This document shows, in pieces, positions 1 through 12,967 of a stretch of DNA of 64,000 bases; position 1 is the first letter of the stretch, and every line of letters starts with the position of its first letter. This stretch comes from Prunus persica (lineage: Eukaryota; Streptophyta; Magnoliopsida; Rosales; Rosaceae). A program made the position numbers and the translations under genes. Where the stretch lies: positions 22,144,522-22,208,521 of the forward strand of contig NC_034014.1 of NCBI RefSeq assembly GCF_000346465.2. Direction: 5' to 3'. The notes under the pieces were generated by a model, which was not told the DNA's origin, did not search any database, and was given only the letters and a program-made list of their open reading frames with translations.

Positions 1-742
1 AACAACTGATTGCAATAACAGCCTAAATGTTCAGGAAGATTTTTTTGCTAAACAACATGGTGTTAAAAGAAAATTCCAAGGATAACCTAAGATAACACTA
101 TTGTATTAAACGATCTACTCTGAAAAGTGTTAGAAGTTCAAATCTGATTCTTGGAAAATTAAACTTTTCTTATCATAACTTTAGGGTTTAATACTCCACA
201 AGCACCCAGGATAAACATTTTAGAATTTCCTTGGTACTTCCTTGATATATAAAATTTAATCTACTGATGAGAATTAAGGATTAAGAAAAACACAGTTCTG
301 AACTCAGTAACCCTTTGACCAAAAAATAGAACTCGGCAACCCAAGAAATAATATCCAACACAACACATGCCTTCAGATAAAGCATGTTTACTCTACTTCA
401 CACTAACCAGATTGCTCGTCCACGACACAAATACAATCTTGAAACTTTTAATAAGTTGATAATTGCATGACATGTTTACAGCATTAAATATTTATTGGGA
501 CACAAGACAAAAGATGTTTGGCAGCACTATTTCATTTCTCACAACTAAATATCTCCACTTCCTTCTTATATTGAAATCACTATAACTAATCTGGCACACA
601 AAAAACCAGATATCCTTGGCCCGTGTAGAGAAATTCTCAGCATATTCGAAGAACCAAAGAATTCTTTTTCCTTTTTATCAAATGCAAAATGAATAAGAAA
701 ACAATAGTGATTGGATACTAAATGGGAACAAGAATATCTTAC

Positions 743-1577
743 AAGATCCGAAAGCTGAGAGATGTTAGATCTCCACCGAACCTCACCAGATGCTCCCATC
801 CAACCTCCTCTATCTACATTCACATGATGACCAAGTCAATGATCAGCAGCAATGAAGGTTCTTATGTTACCAAATGTCATAGAAAATCCAAAGACATTAA
901 TAACTAACAACTTTCACAAATGCTTTTAATCGTATACTGAAACAATTCTACAAGCCTTCACATCAGTTTGCTTGTATGGTGTTAGAGCATCAGGATACAG
1001 GTTCATGTGAGAAAATAATTAGCAACTGCTGCATTCAGAATCTTAAACAGGTTCTTATTCATACCTCTGGCGTTTTCCTAATTTCAATGGGAAATAAAAT
1101 CATGAGTGAATTAAAGGAAATAACAATTGAAGCAATATTGTGTAGCTGGCCTCTCCGAACCCAGCCTTGTTCAGGAAGGAAAGGTGAGCCCTTCACAATG
1201 GGGATTCATAGAATTTGTACTCAACATAAAAATATATTATTTTACACAAAATAGTTGTGGTGAACGATCCATGAGTTCAAAGGCATAGATTTTCACTAAC
1301 CCAAAAACATTTTAAAATTTACTTTTGGTCCTTAGAATGAGCATTTAGCACCCATAATATTTTAGACTCCTGAAAGATTTAAAACATAAATACTTCAAAA
1401 TGCTAGACCAGATGTGATAACCCTGCAGTATAAAATGATACTTAGTTCCAGGAAACTGGTGTTTGTGTGGCAAAAGATAATGGGTTCAAATGACTGTCCA
1501 ATCACCTCTGAGTACACTGCACGGTAAAAGGTAGACGCTTCGGCCATCTCTCTGCATCTCCTCTGCTCAGCACATTC
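743..1577 (-). CDS. FANCL: FANCL-like E3 ubiquitin ligase, 5' coding exons only (partial)
   Basis: Two minus-strand exons join in phase 0: 1506-1577 (acceptor CAG, donor GTGATT) and 743-813 (acceptor GTAG, donor GTAAGA). Together they read FYRAVYSEIEEVGWEHLV followed by RFGGDLTSLSFRI. This aligns with the start of the double-RWD region of FANCL; the human protein has FYSSLIEEIGTLGWDKLV at that place. FANCL is the catalytic RING E3 of the Fanconi anaemia core complex, which monoubiquitinates FANCD2/FANCI in crosslink repair. The second exon ends in phase 2. The remaining RWD and RING exons were not found to the left and must lie beyond position 1. The start could be the Met inside exon 1506-1577 (MAEASTFY). 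Alternatively it could be an ATG at 1892-1894, whose 54-nt exon (1841-1894, donor GTAAAG) joins in frame. The short match is the main weakness. Confidence 0.62.
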
Positions 1578-2040
1578 CTGCGCTCAAGAACAGTTTGGAT
1601 GATACATAGATAAACTCAGAGACATACACAGTATAACATACATAATTATAATTATACTGGATATTGGCTCCAATGGATGAACACATTAGCTTAATTTTGG
1701 ATTTCTTAGTTCATGAACTAAAACAAAAGCTTCAGTTCTCTAAAAATAAAAAAATTTATTACAACCGAGAAGGCGCATCACAGTACACAAACATGGGGGA
1801 ATGTTAGCAAACAGTTGGTGCGCTTTATCTTTATCTTTACTTGCAGATACAACCAGCAACCAAAAGCGAAATACAGCAGAAGAAGAAGTACCATTTGGTT
1901 CGGAGAGAGAAAAACTCAAGAACAGATTGCAGGCAGGCAGGCACCGTGGATTAGGAAATGATAGCATTGCAAGAACTGGCGAATGCTTCCATCCTTGGAC
2001 CATTTTAATACGAATGATCGGGCCCAGGCCTTACCCATGA
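1578..2040 (-). other. Probable 5' leader and first intron of the FANCL-like gene
   Basis: On the minus strand a donor-like GTAAAG at 1835-1840 and the acceptor just above 1577 would define a first intron of about 260 bp. Upstream, to about 2003, is a pyrimidine-rich stretch suited to a 5' UTR. An open frame in it encodes a very hydrophobic 18-residue start that could join exon 1506-1577 in frame. A membrane-like N terminus is unusual for FANCL, so a UTR reading is preferred. Confidence 0.3.
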
Positions 2041-5000
2041 ACCAAATTGATTTCAGGCTTCTGACTGAGCTTTTTATTGAGCTAGGCCCGTTATACCGAA
2101 GAAAAAAAAATTAAAAATTTGCTTGAATACCACCTGAATTTTTACGCATATGCATCATTACCTCATGAACTTAAAAGTACAAAAAATTTCATAAATGACG
2201 GAATTTAAAATGAAGAAAATTAATGTTCTAAAATTTGTAAAGTTTCTTGTTTGGGTGATGCATTTAAAATACAGAATTTAACCTTTAGTTGTAAAGTTAT
2301 CTTTTTTTAAAACTCAATCTCTCTTGGAATTTTAGATATGACGACTTTTAGATAGAATTTAAAGTTGGGATTTATGATCTCCAAATTCCATGGTTTTTCC
2401 CACGACGACGGGAATTGATTCATGTTAATTTAGAAATTCTAACTTTTGTCAAAATTCTAAGTTTATTTCCCTCATCCAAACGCACTACTTTTAAACACCT
2501 AAAAATAAAAAAATTTAAAAAAGAGAGCTTGGCTAATTTTCGTCCTGCAAGAGCCAAATTTCTCTCAACAAACCAAGAATTTTATGAAGTATTTAAGTCT
2601 AGAGAGTGGCTCAAGTATTTAACCAGTATTCATTCAGAAGGCACTAAACCCTTTCAGAAAGCACTAAACCCTCTTTCGAGCTCATCTCACAAATTCATCC
2701 CATAATTTATTGTTTGGTCCTCATCTACAAAAAGATCAGTTTTTTTTTTTAATAAAAAAAATACAAGAGATATTAGGAAATGAGAGTTTTCTCACTCACG
2801 CACTGCCAATATGTCATGAGGGTTCAAATTTAAGACAATTTATCTGCAAGTCAAGACCCTTTCCACTCTCATTGACAAAAGATCAATTGTTTAGCTAATA
2901 AATTAAAGGGGTAATTTTTCAAAGTGATTTTTCAATTTTATTTTCATATCCATTTTACCAGTCTCAATTTAATTATATATTTTCTTCAACTGTCAAGAAA
3001 GTTTTTTTCTTCTCCTTTGGCAGATGGTAGGGCATTTGTGTAGAAAGGTTTGGTTATTGATACGGAAACATGTTGTGTTCAATCATGTTGATGTCTTCGA
3101 CCAAAAAAATAATGTTAATGACATGTCGTATAAAATTATACCTAAATCAAACAAAACGCATTAGAGCTAATTAACTCATTCATAAAGTATAAAAAGCTAT
3201 AAACGAATATCATGCATAATATGAATAAAACATCTTACAATGCAAATATCCAACAAACGTAAAAAAAAATTAAAGAAAAAAAGTAAGTTGAGAATAAATA
3301 AATCATAGTCTAAAAGAATTTGTAAAAATTTAAAAAGAAAGACAAAGAAAGCACCTTCCATCCATAAAGGTTTAGCTTCTGCTAACCATATTGCAAACAT
3401 ATAGAACTTTATATATCTGAACTTTCGAAAGATCCTGTTGGCCTGATGTATTTCCAATTGGTGAACCTTTGGGCGGTGGATCGAGACACCAAATCTCAGT
3501 CGAATACTTCTTTAAAAACCTCCAAATCTCGACTTCTTTAACTTTCTCTGCAGAGAGAGCCTTTATTCGTTTTTATTTTCTAATATTAATTGTCCTTGAG
3601 TATATTAGGAGCAGGATATATATGAACCATCCATCGATTGAAGAAGTCATGAATATGACAAACAAGGATTGAGAATGAGATACTAGAGTTAGAAATCGAA
3701 ATCATTTTAATACTCATTTCAGATAACAAGGACCTCAAATCAATTACGCGAGTATCAATTTCAGATAAAAAGAGCCTTAAATCGATAACGCTCACACAAT
3801 AGTGTCAGCAAATTTGACACAAGATAGCAACCAATAAGCCGTCTTATTTAATTATGTTCGGCACTAGGTGTTTCATTCAGCCCTCAATTATTTAAGATGA
3901 GATGACAACTAGGTCGGCTTCCACGTATCTAGAACAACACCCCATTCTGGTTATCCATAAATGAAACATTTTCATAAAGTCCAATAATCGCAAGCTATAG
4001 TACCTATAACAAGCAACAAGCAGTCCTAGTCAAACCTACATATGTTTGTCTTCAGGGTGAGGAGCCAAACCAAACCAAATCAAACCAAACAAATCTCTAT
4101 ACTTGTGTGTTTGAAATTTAGGTACGTTAATGTATTTATGTGGCATATTGTACTGACTCACGCGTGTACTTGCTAGCTATAGTCACAAGCTGCCCATGAA
4201 TATCATCATGATTGATGGACATGTTTTGCTTATTTTTCTTTTCCTTACTGCTGAGTCATATGAGATGGGGGGGCACCATCGCATACGTATATACGTACCC
4301 ATACTCAAGTTTTAATTTTAATTTCTCTTTTTGGTTTTTAATATAAAAATCAGCTCAGTTGCTTTCAAGGATGAATGATTTAACAATGCAGGAGTATATA
4401 AATTTTGAGATCCCAAGTACAACTATTCACAAATACATGAGGTCTCAAACAACTGTTTGCCTCCACTCTCAACATTTGAGACCTCATCTTTGTTCGTTTT
4501 TAAACAATTATTTAGTCTCCATTTTTTTGTGTTAATTTAATTTTGCAGTAACATTATTTTTTTTTCTACAAACAAATCAACCACGAAATTGCAAATTTCC
4601 CAACAAAAAAAAAACATTTTTATTTCATATACATCAAAGTTCATAGAATTTGGGATGGTTTTTTTTGGGTAGAATTTGATCTATATTTATTTATATTTAA
4701 ATTTTGACAGTTGGATTGGAATTTTAGCCATTGAGTTGGTTATTTACTATTGAATGTGATTTTATTTATCGAGGCTAATCGTGTTACGAAAACTTATGAC
4801 CAACACATTTTACAAAGAAAAGAAAACACCTCCGAAATAACCAACCCAAATAAAAACAAATTGGAAGATTAATTTAACTTAAACTTGCGTAAGTGATGTA
4901 GAATTTTGTGAAGTTAGGTAATTCTAAAATTCATGTTCAACAAATCCTTATACAAACTCCACGCGCCGACAATGAATCCAATACAAGACATGTGTTTGCA

Positions 5001-7092
5001 GGTTTATTTCTTTATTAACTATACGTATGTGCACACGTAGATTGAATCTATAATTAGAGAAAATATTAAAACACCCAAAGCTTTTATAAAGCAAATGACC
5101 CTACTGGTTTTGCCCTTTCAAATAATTTGATTATGATTTTCTCTTAAACAAAGGATGTCCCCTCACCATCCCCCACATAGTCGACAACAAAAACAAGCAA
5201 ATCCTCCTAGAAATAGCATTAACAACCAAAAATCTCTCTTAAAATAGCAAAAAGAAAGTATCAAAAACTAACAAATATAAATATATGTATATAGTTGTTG
5301 TAAAATAGGCATAAAGCTTTCACACTCTTTACCAATCAAAACTAAAATAATTCAACTTTGGAATTCAAAGGGGGGGAGGGAGTTGAAGGGTTCGCAGATG
5401 GATGGTGATGATTGTGACAGAACAAAATGGGTGATGGAAGTGATGATGAAAGCCCATAAGACAAAGGAGTTTTCCCTGAAAGTGCACTCTTTTCCTGGAA
5501 AGTTCCCCTCATGATTTAATTGGTCCACACTCCACACCATCCATTATGAGTGATGTGTGGACTTGTTTTAGAAATACCTTTCTCATAATTCATCATAGCG
5601 TGCCTATAACGTAAACATATGTAAGTTTTTTTTTCCTTTGCCCTAATCAATCTGGACCGTCCATTTGATCCTTCCATTATTGAAAAAGGTAGAATACATA
5701 TATGGGGTTTTAGGAATTCTAAGCCATGGGAAGGCAAAGGTGGGTTGGGGTCCATCCATCAAATGGGAAGAAGAAGAGTCTGACTTTGATACAAAATCTC
5801 TCATGATAAGATTTTGTGAAGGAAAGAAGTGAAGAGACCCATTGGCATATCACGTGGGTTGTGGCCCTACTGGTCCTAGTAAAGGCGTAGCATGTCACGT
5901 GACCACAATCCTCAAATATTTTATTTATTTATTTTTTGAGTGATCATCCATTCCTTTCTTTCTTTGCACGCTTCTCACCACCCATTTTTGTAGACCCTCA
6001 CCTTCTTCTATCTGTCTCTAAGCAACTGAATTACAGACAGATACATGTGAGCTAACGTCCCACCCCTTAACCCCACACTTACTTCTTATGTAATCATCAT
6101 CTCCAATATTAATATTAATTCTTTCTTTTTTTAGGTCAAATATCTCATGGTTTCAGTGATGACCTTTAAAAATATCTTATCCAGATCCTAAATTAATTAC
6201 CAATTTTCATTTGTTTGATGTCTAATGCTGCATCATTGCTTGTTTACATTTTATGAAAGTGACATGGTCACATTTATATATAGAAATCTTTTGCTTTTAG
6301 GTAGGGAAATGATCAGTCAAAGTGATATAATAGTTAACTTGGATGGATGGATGGTTTATATACAAGACTCAACTGTAAATTTACACTTCTTCAAATCGAA
6401 TCCTCATGAGTGATGTAGCATTATTCGAATTTACTTGATACACGTCTGAATACAGATGATTTAACGTATTTCACGTTTACTTTAACCTTTTGCCTAAGAC
6501 CAAGAATTGATACTTCCGTCTTATATTGTTTGGTTTTTATTGAACATATATATTTTGTATTCAGTTCCAGATTTCTGTCCCATCTAATATTTACCTACAT
6601 GAACTTTGGGACACGTACAACAAATTAAGGGGGGGGTTTAATTTCGTACATATATCCATTGCAACATCTTTCACTTCAACTTCTTCATGAAGTCATGCAC
6701 GAGTTTGTCTCAACTTGTCTACATCTGAAATTATCAGCCTCTTATAATACGTAAGCTATGCACGCTTTGTACAAAAATCAACTCCAAGAACAGAAATTTA
6801 CAAAAGACAGATTAATCCAAAAATAAATAAAATAATAGTAATCCCTTCATAGATATAATTCTTGACGATTTACAGACATATATAATTATAATTTGAAAAA
6901 AAAAAAAAAGTAAAGGTGATTGATCAGTAATAAACTATTTTTTCTACAAATTAATTACACTAGCTAGTCTTTCATTCACTACAAAGCCCTGAACCAAAAA
7001 AATATATAGGGGTCATGAGGGTTTAATTTCTCCTTCGCTTATCATCTAATTCTAATAATACAGCAGTAATTAATTAGTGGGAGCCTAATTAA
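2041..7092. other. Intergenic, no gene recognised
   Basis: AT-rich spacer between the FANCL-like 5' end and the 3' end of the HD-Zip gene. Short ORFs here show no domain or plausible splice structure. A SINE-like copy lies at about 2760-2882. Two CACGTG G-boxes lie near 5851 and 5898, downstream of the HD-Zip gene, with no obvious promoter beside them. Confidence 0.5.
2760..2882 (-). repeat. SINE-like repeat, degenerate
   Basis: The minus-strand reading ends with a segment also present near 14490, 15850 and 21050: a B-box-like stretch (TTTGAACCCTCATGACA), then GTGAGTGAGAAAACTCTCAT, then a T-rich and A-rich tract. The shared layout of B-box remnant, TGTGTGAGAAA-like motif and A/T tail suggests a tRNA-derived SINE family. 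This copy is the weakest. Confidence 0.4.
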
Positions 7093-8184
7093 TTAACAAG
7101 CTGCTGAGGGATTGGTGAAGTGATTATAGAAGTGAGGCTTTGGAGCCATAGAAAATGGGCTCTTGGAAGCTCCCTCACTGCCCACACCTCCAATCCTTTC
7201 ACAAGAAGGACACATAGTGAGGGTGGCTGCCGGCATATGCATGTACAAAGGTTGGCTTAGCTTGAGTGCCTTGAGTTCTTGTAGCTCTTTTTGTAGCCTC
7301 CGGTTCTCATCCGTTAGCGTCTCGCAGCACTTCTTCAAGAACTCACAATCTACCTCAGTTTGCTTAAGCTTTGTCCTGCCAATTAACAAAAACCCCCCCA
7401 AATTAATTAATTAATTTCTATATACAGTACTTGTAAATAATGGGTTATGTTTAATTATGCATACGATTAAGGATGATCTGTGTAATTAATTACCTGGCTC
7501 TCCTATTTTGGAACCATACTTCCACTTGTCTTGGCCTCAAATTTAACTGCCTGGCTAAAGCTTGCTTTTGCTTCTGTAATTAAACCCAACAAAATTAACA
7601 TTAGTTTTCATAAAGGCAAATATCAGATTCCAAACATAGACAAAAATGACGTGGAGAGAGAGAAAGGGAGAGAGAGAGAGAGAACTTACTGGGTTGAGAG
7701 TGCTATGTTGTTTGAAGCTTTCTTCTAAGAGGGCAGACTGTTCCTTGGTGAGCCTAAGCTTCTTTCTAGCATTAGAGCCATCTTCATCTTCATCGCTCAC
7801 TCTTGAAGAGACTTTCTCTACCTCAACCTCCTCACTACTAAGGTCTCTCTCTCTTTTGACCACTCTACCACTAGAGAAGGAAGAGACCGCGCTATGACTA
7901 TGAGGTGAGGAAGCTTGCCTATACAAATCTATTGCTTCCTCATGAGAATTACCACCACCTTTGTAATTGGAGGCCACTAATTGATGATATGGCTCACCAG
8001 GAAGACCCAAAGTTAAAGATGGCTCAAAAGTAGCACTTGTGGGAGCAGAATTTGGGGAGGGCTTATTTGCAAACCTTGATGGATTATGAGCCTTTGGTGG
8101 AGAAGTACTCTCTTGAGGGGACGATGTTGTGAGACCTAACCCTAAGACAAGGCCTGTGTTACAAGGATGATCATCAAAACCCAT
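7093..8184 (-). CDS. HAT22: HD-Zip class II transcription factor, HAT22/HAT9 type
   Basis: Three exons on the minus strand (7690-8184, 7494-7573, 7093-7375) with GT-AG introns give a 285-residue protein, the usual family size. LxLxL repressor-like (EAR) motifs lie near the N terminus (VLGLGL and LTLGL). The homeodomain spans about 139-192 and ends in helix 3 [11 protein letters not shown]. It runs straight into a leucine zipper with heptad leucines at 205, 212, 219 and 226. The class II redox motif CPSCE is at 247-251, and the C terminus FTNPSAAC matches the HAT22/HAT9 group. Class II factors dimerise through the zipper, bind CAATNATTG-type sites, usually repress, and act in shade, auxin and ABA/cytokinin responses. 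The first ATG follows a GA-rich leader. Orthology to HAT22 rather than HAT9 is not settled. Confidence 0.95.
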
Positions 8185-8319
8185 TTGGAAGAAGAAGAAG
8201 AAGGAGAAGAAGATGTGGAATTGGTTTGTTATGTGAGAAAGGGGGGTTGGAGGAGATAATATATATGGTTGAAGTTATGAAAGCAAAAGGGTGTGTAAAT
8301 AATATGAGGAGGGGGGGGA

Positions 8320-8349
8320 GGGGAGAGAGAGAGAGAGAGAGAGAGAGAA
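8320..8349. repeat. (GA)n microsatellite in the HAT22 5' leader
   Basis: A G run followed by about eleven GA dinucleotides lies roughly 140-165 bases upstream of the HAT22 start codon. It reads as (CT)n on the sense strand. GA/CT tracts in leaders of plant homeobox genes can bind BASIC PENTACYSTEINE factors; that role is inference. Confidence 0.6.
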
Positions 8350-8371
8350 TTAGTTTCGGCTCGTGATAGGA

Positions 8372-8999
8372 NNNNNNNNNNNNNNNNNNNNNNNNNNNNN
8401 NNNNNNNNNNNNNNNNNNNNNNNNNNNNNNNNNNNNNNNNNNNNNNNNNNNNNNNNNNNNNNNNNNNNNNNNNNNNNNNNNNNNNNNNNNNNNNNNNNNN
8501 NNNNNNNNNNNNNNNNNNNNNNNNNNNNNNNNNNNNNNNNNNNNNNNNNNNNNNNNNNNNNNNNNNNNNNNNNNNNNNNNNNNNNNNNNNNNNNNNNNNN
8601 NNNNNNNNNNNNNNNNNNNNNNNNNNNNNNNNNNNNNNNNNNNNNNNNNNNNNNNNNNNNNNNNNNNNNNNNNNNNNNNNNNNNNNNNNNNNNNNNNNNN
8701 NNNNNNNNNNNNNNNNNNNNNNNNNNNNNNNNNNNNNNNNNNNNNNNNNNNNNNNNNNNNNNNNNNNNNNNNNNNNNNNNNNNNNNNNNNNNNNNNNNNN
8801 NNNNNNNNNNNNNNNNNNNNNNNNNNNNNNNNNNNNNNNNNNNNNNNNNNNNNNNNNNNNNNNNNNNNNNNNNNNNNNNNNNNNNNNNNNNNNNNNNNNN
8901 NNNNNNNNNNNNNNNNNNNNNNNNNNNNNNNNNNNNNNNNNNNNNNNNNNNNNNNNNNNNNNNNNNNNNNNNNNNNNNNNNNNNNNNNNNNNNNNNNNN
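8372..8999. other. Assembly gap (628 N)
   Basis: Run of N in the proximal promoter region of the HAT22-like gene. It is flanked by (GA)n on the left and (TC)n on the right, so the sequence probably broke across simple repeats. Confidence 0.99.
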
Positions 9000-9044
9000 A
9001 TTATTCATATATCTCCATTATAATAACAAACAAAACAAGGACAT

Positions 9045-9048
<4 letters not shown>

Positions 9049-9090
<42 letters not shown>
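9049..9090. repeat. (TC)n microsatellite
   Basis: About 21 uninterrupted TC units just right of the assembly gap. Confidence 0.95.
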
Positions 9091-9094
<4 letters not shown>

Positions 9095-12000
9095 GCTTGC
9101 TTTCCTGTGCTAGAATCCCATGGCAGTGGGAAACACATCAAGAGGATGATTCGGTTGTGCTTCGCCACCCATTAACGTACCAATTTTAACTATTGCTACC
9201 ACTTTAATCTTTTTCATTTATATGCTTCCTTGCGTTTGTAGGTTCCACTTTACATGTATCAATTATTGGGCACACTTTTGCTATGCTAGCTTTACTTGTG
9301 TTGTGTCCCAGCAGAACTAGTCCGTGATTTTTTTCTCATAAATTAATTTTTTTAAAAGCCCAATTAATTAGCTAGCTATTATGGGTTTTTGCTCATTCAA
9401 AGATTGCTTTTAAGCGTCTAGAAAAAGAAATAATTAAATGAGAAGGCCATGATTAGATATTAATTATAAGTTCCTTTTTAACAGACCACATGAACTGTCT
9501 CCCACTCCATGCCTGCTTCAACTGGCTACAGGGAAATGGACATGCATTCTAACTTTTATTTATTCAGAATATGGATGGATAGAATAGATAGATGGGTGGG
9601 TGCTTATAAATTGGGCAGAGATTAGCTAGAAAGAGATGTGCACTATCTATAGCTAGCATTGCATAATTAGTGTTGGCTAGTTGCAGCTAATTAATCTCTG
9701 TTTTTCTTTGTTTGGTTTGCGAGAAAGGAAAAGAAAAAGGGCAAAAAGAAGAAAGAAAGAAAAAAGTAGGTAGAAGGCATGCACCATGGGAGACTACTTC
9801 TTCAACTCAATTCAAAAGAGTTATAATGGTGCCACGGGAATATGATTCATCAACAAGAATCCGGATCTTTGCTTAACTAGAAAGTTGATGTGGAGTATGT
9901 GTGTTGTGGGACCTGCTTTTCTGTACATGTACAATAAGCACTTTCAATAATATTGCTTTGTCGGCGATGCTGATGAGAGTGATGAGTAGTTAGGTCACCC
10001 ATAAAACATGATAAACCTAAAATAATGCAAAAGCAATTAAGACAACATGAATATATTGGTAGATAGATAGCAAACCTTGCCCTCTATTGCATGCTTATTC
10101 TTAACTCCATTTATAATCTTTTTAAGCACAAGTACTTATGGTTAGTGTTTAATTAATTATGGTCCCGCAGCAGAGCAGTCATTGATGAGATTAGTGTGGG
10201 GGCACAGCTCTCCACCGAATATAATGCCCACAATTATATGGTGGGATTAATTGTTTTTAGCTGTTCAAGTTTGAAATTAATTAAAGTAATCATCAACAAT
10301 TCAAGGGGCAAAGTAACTACTAGCTAGTGTAGTGATTTAGAACAAAGTTCTGGGTTCGAATCCTAATATTCATATAGTACTTTTCTTAATAACCAAGAAT
10401 TCAAGGGGCAAAAGACCCACTAGTGTAGTTGGTTTGGATTCTATTAAACAAAGCCTGGATTCGAGTGTTAATATATTATCGTCTATATCAATAAAAAAAG
10501 TTATAGAAAAAGAATTCAAGGGGATGAATTATTAAACACTTGCATTTGTCACATGAGTTTGTTTTGGGCTGCCATGCAGCTTCTATTCAACGGTGCATAT
10601 ATACATGCACCTTATATAACCCTTTTTAAAAAGGGGATCCAAAGATTATGAACTTTTAAGATTACTGGAACCATTAGAGGCCGAATTAGGTCGATAGATA
10701 TGATTTGATCAGATAATATATAGTACATGAAGCATTTTGTTCAACTATAAAAATATTTCAAGATTAATTTTCAATCCTTCAAATTGCTCAGAAGATCAAA
10801 CACGACTTGAAAGTTGAAAATTGTACTCTGACAATGGAGAAAATTTGACTACATATGGGTCGTTCTAGAAAACAAAAATGGTACATGTAATAGAATATAA
10901 GGTTGAACCGCTATCCAAACATTCAAAGAAGGTACAAGAACTAGCTAGACTAAAGAATTCTAGTATATTAACAAATAACTAATAATTAATAAAGTTTGAG
11001 AAAATCATTAAGGTCATCACAAGTCTCTGACACCAAATTAACGTATTCCACCGAATTCTAAGATCGATCATAAATAAATTAATGTATGCTTCAACATCTC
11101 CCTTAATTTCTTATTAATTTTTTATTTATTTTAACAGAGGAAGTCTCTATAATTGAGTACCATGGTCGTTCTCATAATCATCATAATAATAATTATTATT
11201 ATTGTGCTTGAGAAAACGTAAGGAAAGATGTTTTTTTTTTGGAAAAAAGATTATCCAAAGGCCAAAGCTTTCGTCATCGATCGAGTGGCTGAATATGAAA
11301 AAGTTTTTGCAGCCAGTATTTTTGGACCCCAAGTTGATAGGCATTGACTTTGACATATTGGAGAATATCAAATTAATTTATACATGGTGTGTACAATAAT
11401 AAAAATAATAAAAATATACGTATGTATCTTGCAGCTTTCACTTTAAACGCATGATTGGCCATGTTAAAAAATTATTTAAAAATTATACTGTCTTTTAATT
11501 GATCAATTAAATTAGTGATAAACAAAAGATAATTAATTAATTAATTCGTACACTAAGCAAAGTGACATAATAAAACCAAATAAACTAGTGGTGGGTGTCG
11601 ATCATGTGTCATCACCACCCTTATCCGGCCCTCACTCTCACATTTTTTCTTACTATTAATTATAAATCAAATATTGTAAATACAAAAACAAATAAAATGG
11701 GTCGTGTGGAGAGGAGAGGGAGACACGTGGAAGGGTATAAGGGAGTTGGACAGGGAGACCCCACCAATGATTTGGTATGATAGGGCATTTGATTCCATGT
11801 GGGGGGGTTGATGATTGTGGAGCGTAGAAGTTGGCAATGATGGAGGGAGAGAATTTGGGATAAGGTTTTTTCTTCTTTTTTCTGTTTTTTTTGTTGTTGT
11901 TGTTTTTGTTTGTGAGATGAGATGTCTCTTCTTCCTTCCTTTAAAGGCCAGCCGACCATGTTGCTCTTTTCTGTGTCAGGTCAGGACTGACTCAGCGTGT

Positions 12001-12967
12001 GCGTGCGTACGGTAAAAGGTTATAGGTATCTTCCTGCTCCCACACTGCACATGTATACTAATTATCATTGTACTATTTATTAAGAAGAATTAAAGAGCAC
12101 CATGTAATAAGATATTACAACTTAGTTTTAGGAACAAAATGAAACTCGAGTATTATTTTATATGAATTATTATAGTAGAAAATGAGAAAAGAGAGGATGA
12201 TAATTTTGGCGATTGAAATCATGCTCTCTATACTGGAATTACGAGTCTATAAAATTTTACTATATTAAGGTTTATGTGAATAAAATAAGTGATGAATTCA
12301 TAACATGAACAAAAAATACAACCAAATGAAGAGAGTGGATCCGGATCCTAGGAATAACTTGAGCATGCCTTACAAAAATGTGCACAAAATTAGGTTTGGG
12401 TTAACATTTAAATTACCAACTTTACTGTTGATGTTGGGACACATTTTGTACTTTATGGGACAATTTGAAATTTGGTGTATATATTTTTGAAGGGGTAAAA
12501 TGCAAATTGACCCAAAGAAATTAAGGAACATGAGCTACACAAATTATATGCAACTGTATCCACAGTGATTTTGCACCATTACATGATTTTTCTTAATAAA
12601 GTTATAGATATGACAACTATATGACATATTTCTTTGTTCACACATCATTACACCTACAAATTATGCCCCAAGTTTTAGTACTACTTTTCAATCTTGTTCC
12701 TTGATCCTCGAATTCCCACTAATTCATTAGTCTTCGGCTGTGTTATTCTTAGCAAGTGTGAGGATTTGAAATTGGATTCTTTTAGGGTTAGAATAGATGA
12801 TATTCACATTCCCGGTCAAATCAGTTGTTTAGAGTTTAAAATTGTATTTACACTTAGCTTGTGCAGCAAGTTCTCTTCACCCTTTAACACTCCAACAAAA
12901 AGAAAACTAGAAAGAAAAAAAATTCAAGTTGATAGCAAATTGAATAATTCTTTTTCTTTCCCTTTTT
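9091..12967. other. Intergenic upstream of HAT22, no gene recognised
   Basis: AT-rich DNA without a convincing coding exon. A SINE-like pair lies at 10300-10505. At 11690-11780 a G-rich stretch includes an ACACGTGG G-box. Small ORFs here have no domain or splice support. Confidence 0.5.
10300..10505 (+). repeat. Two adjacent tRNA-like SINE fragments
   Basis: Two similar stretches start with TTCAAGGGGCAAA (near 10301 and 10400) and carry an A-box-like TAGCTAGTGTAG or CACTAGTGTAG. The first has a canonical B box GGTTCGAATCC at 10353-10363; the second has GGATTCGAGTG at about 10457. Each is followed by a T/A-rich tail. This fits tRNA-derived SINEs; the copies are partial and degenerate. Confidence 0.45.

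Noticed and set aside
566..823. 85-codon minus-strand ORF covering the second FANCL-like exon
   Set aside because: It reads that exon in the wrong frame and continues through the intron; a stretch DKKEKEFF recalled the next FANCL exon but has no acceptor and the following residues do not fit.
7163..7897. Plus-strand Ser-rich ORFs opposite the HD-Zip exons
   Set aside because: Antisense shadows of the HAT22-like gene.
8229..9175. Long ORFs of about 260 codons across the N run
   Set aside because: They consist almost entirely of unknown bases.
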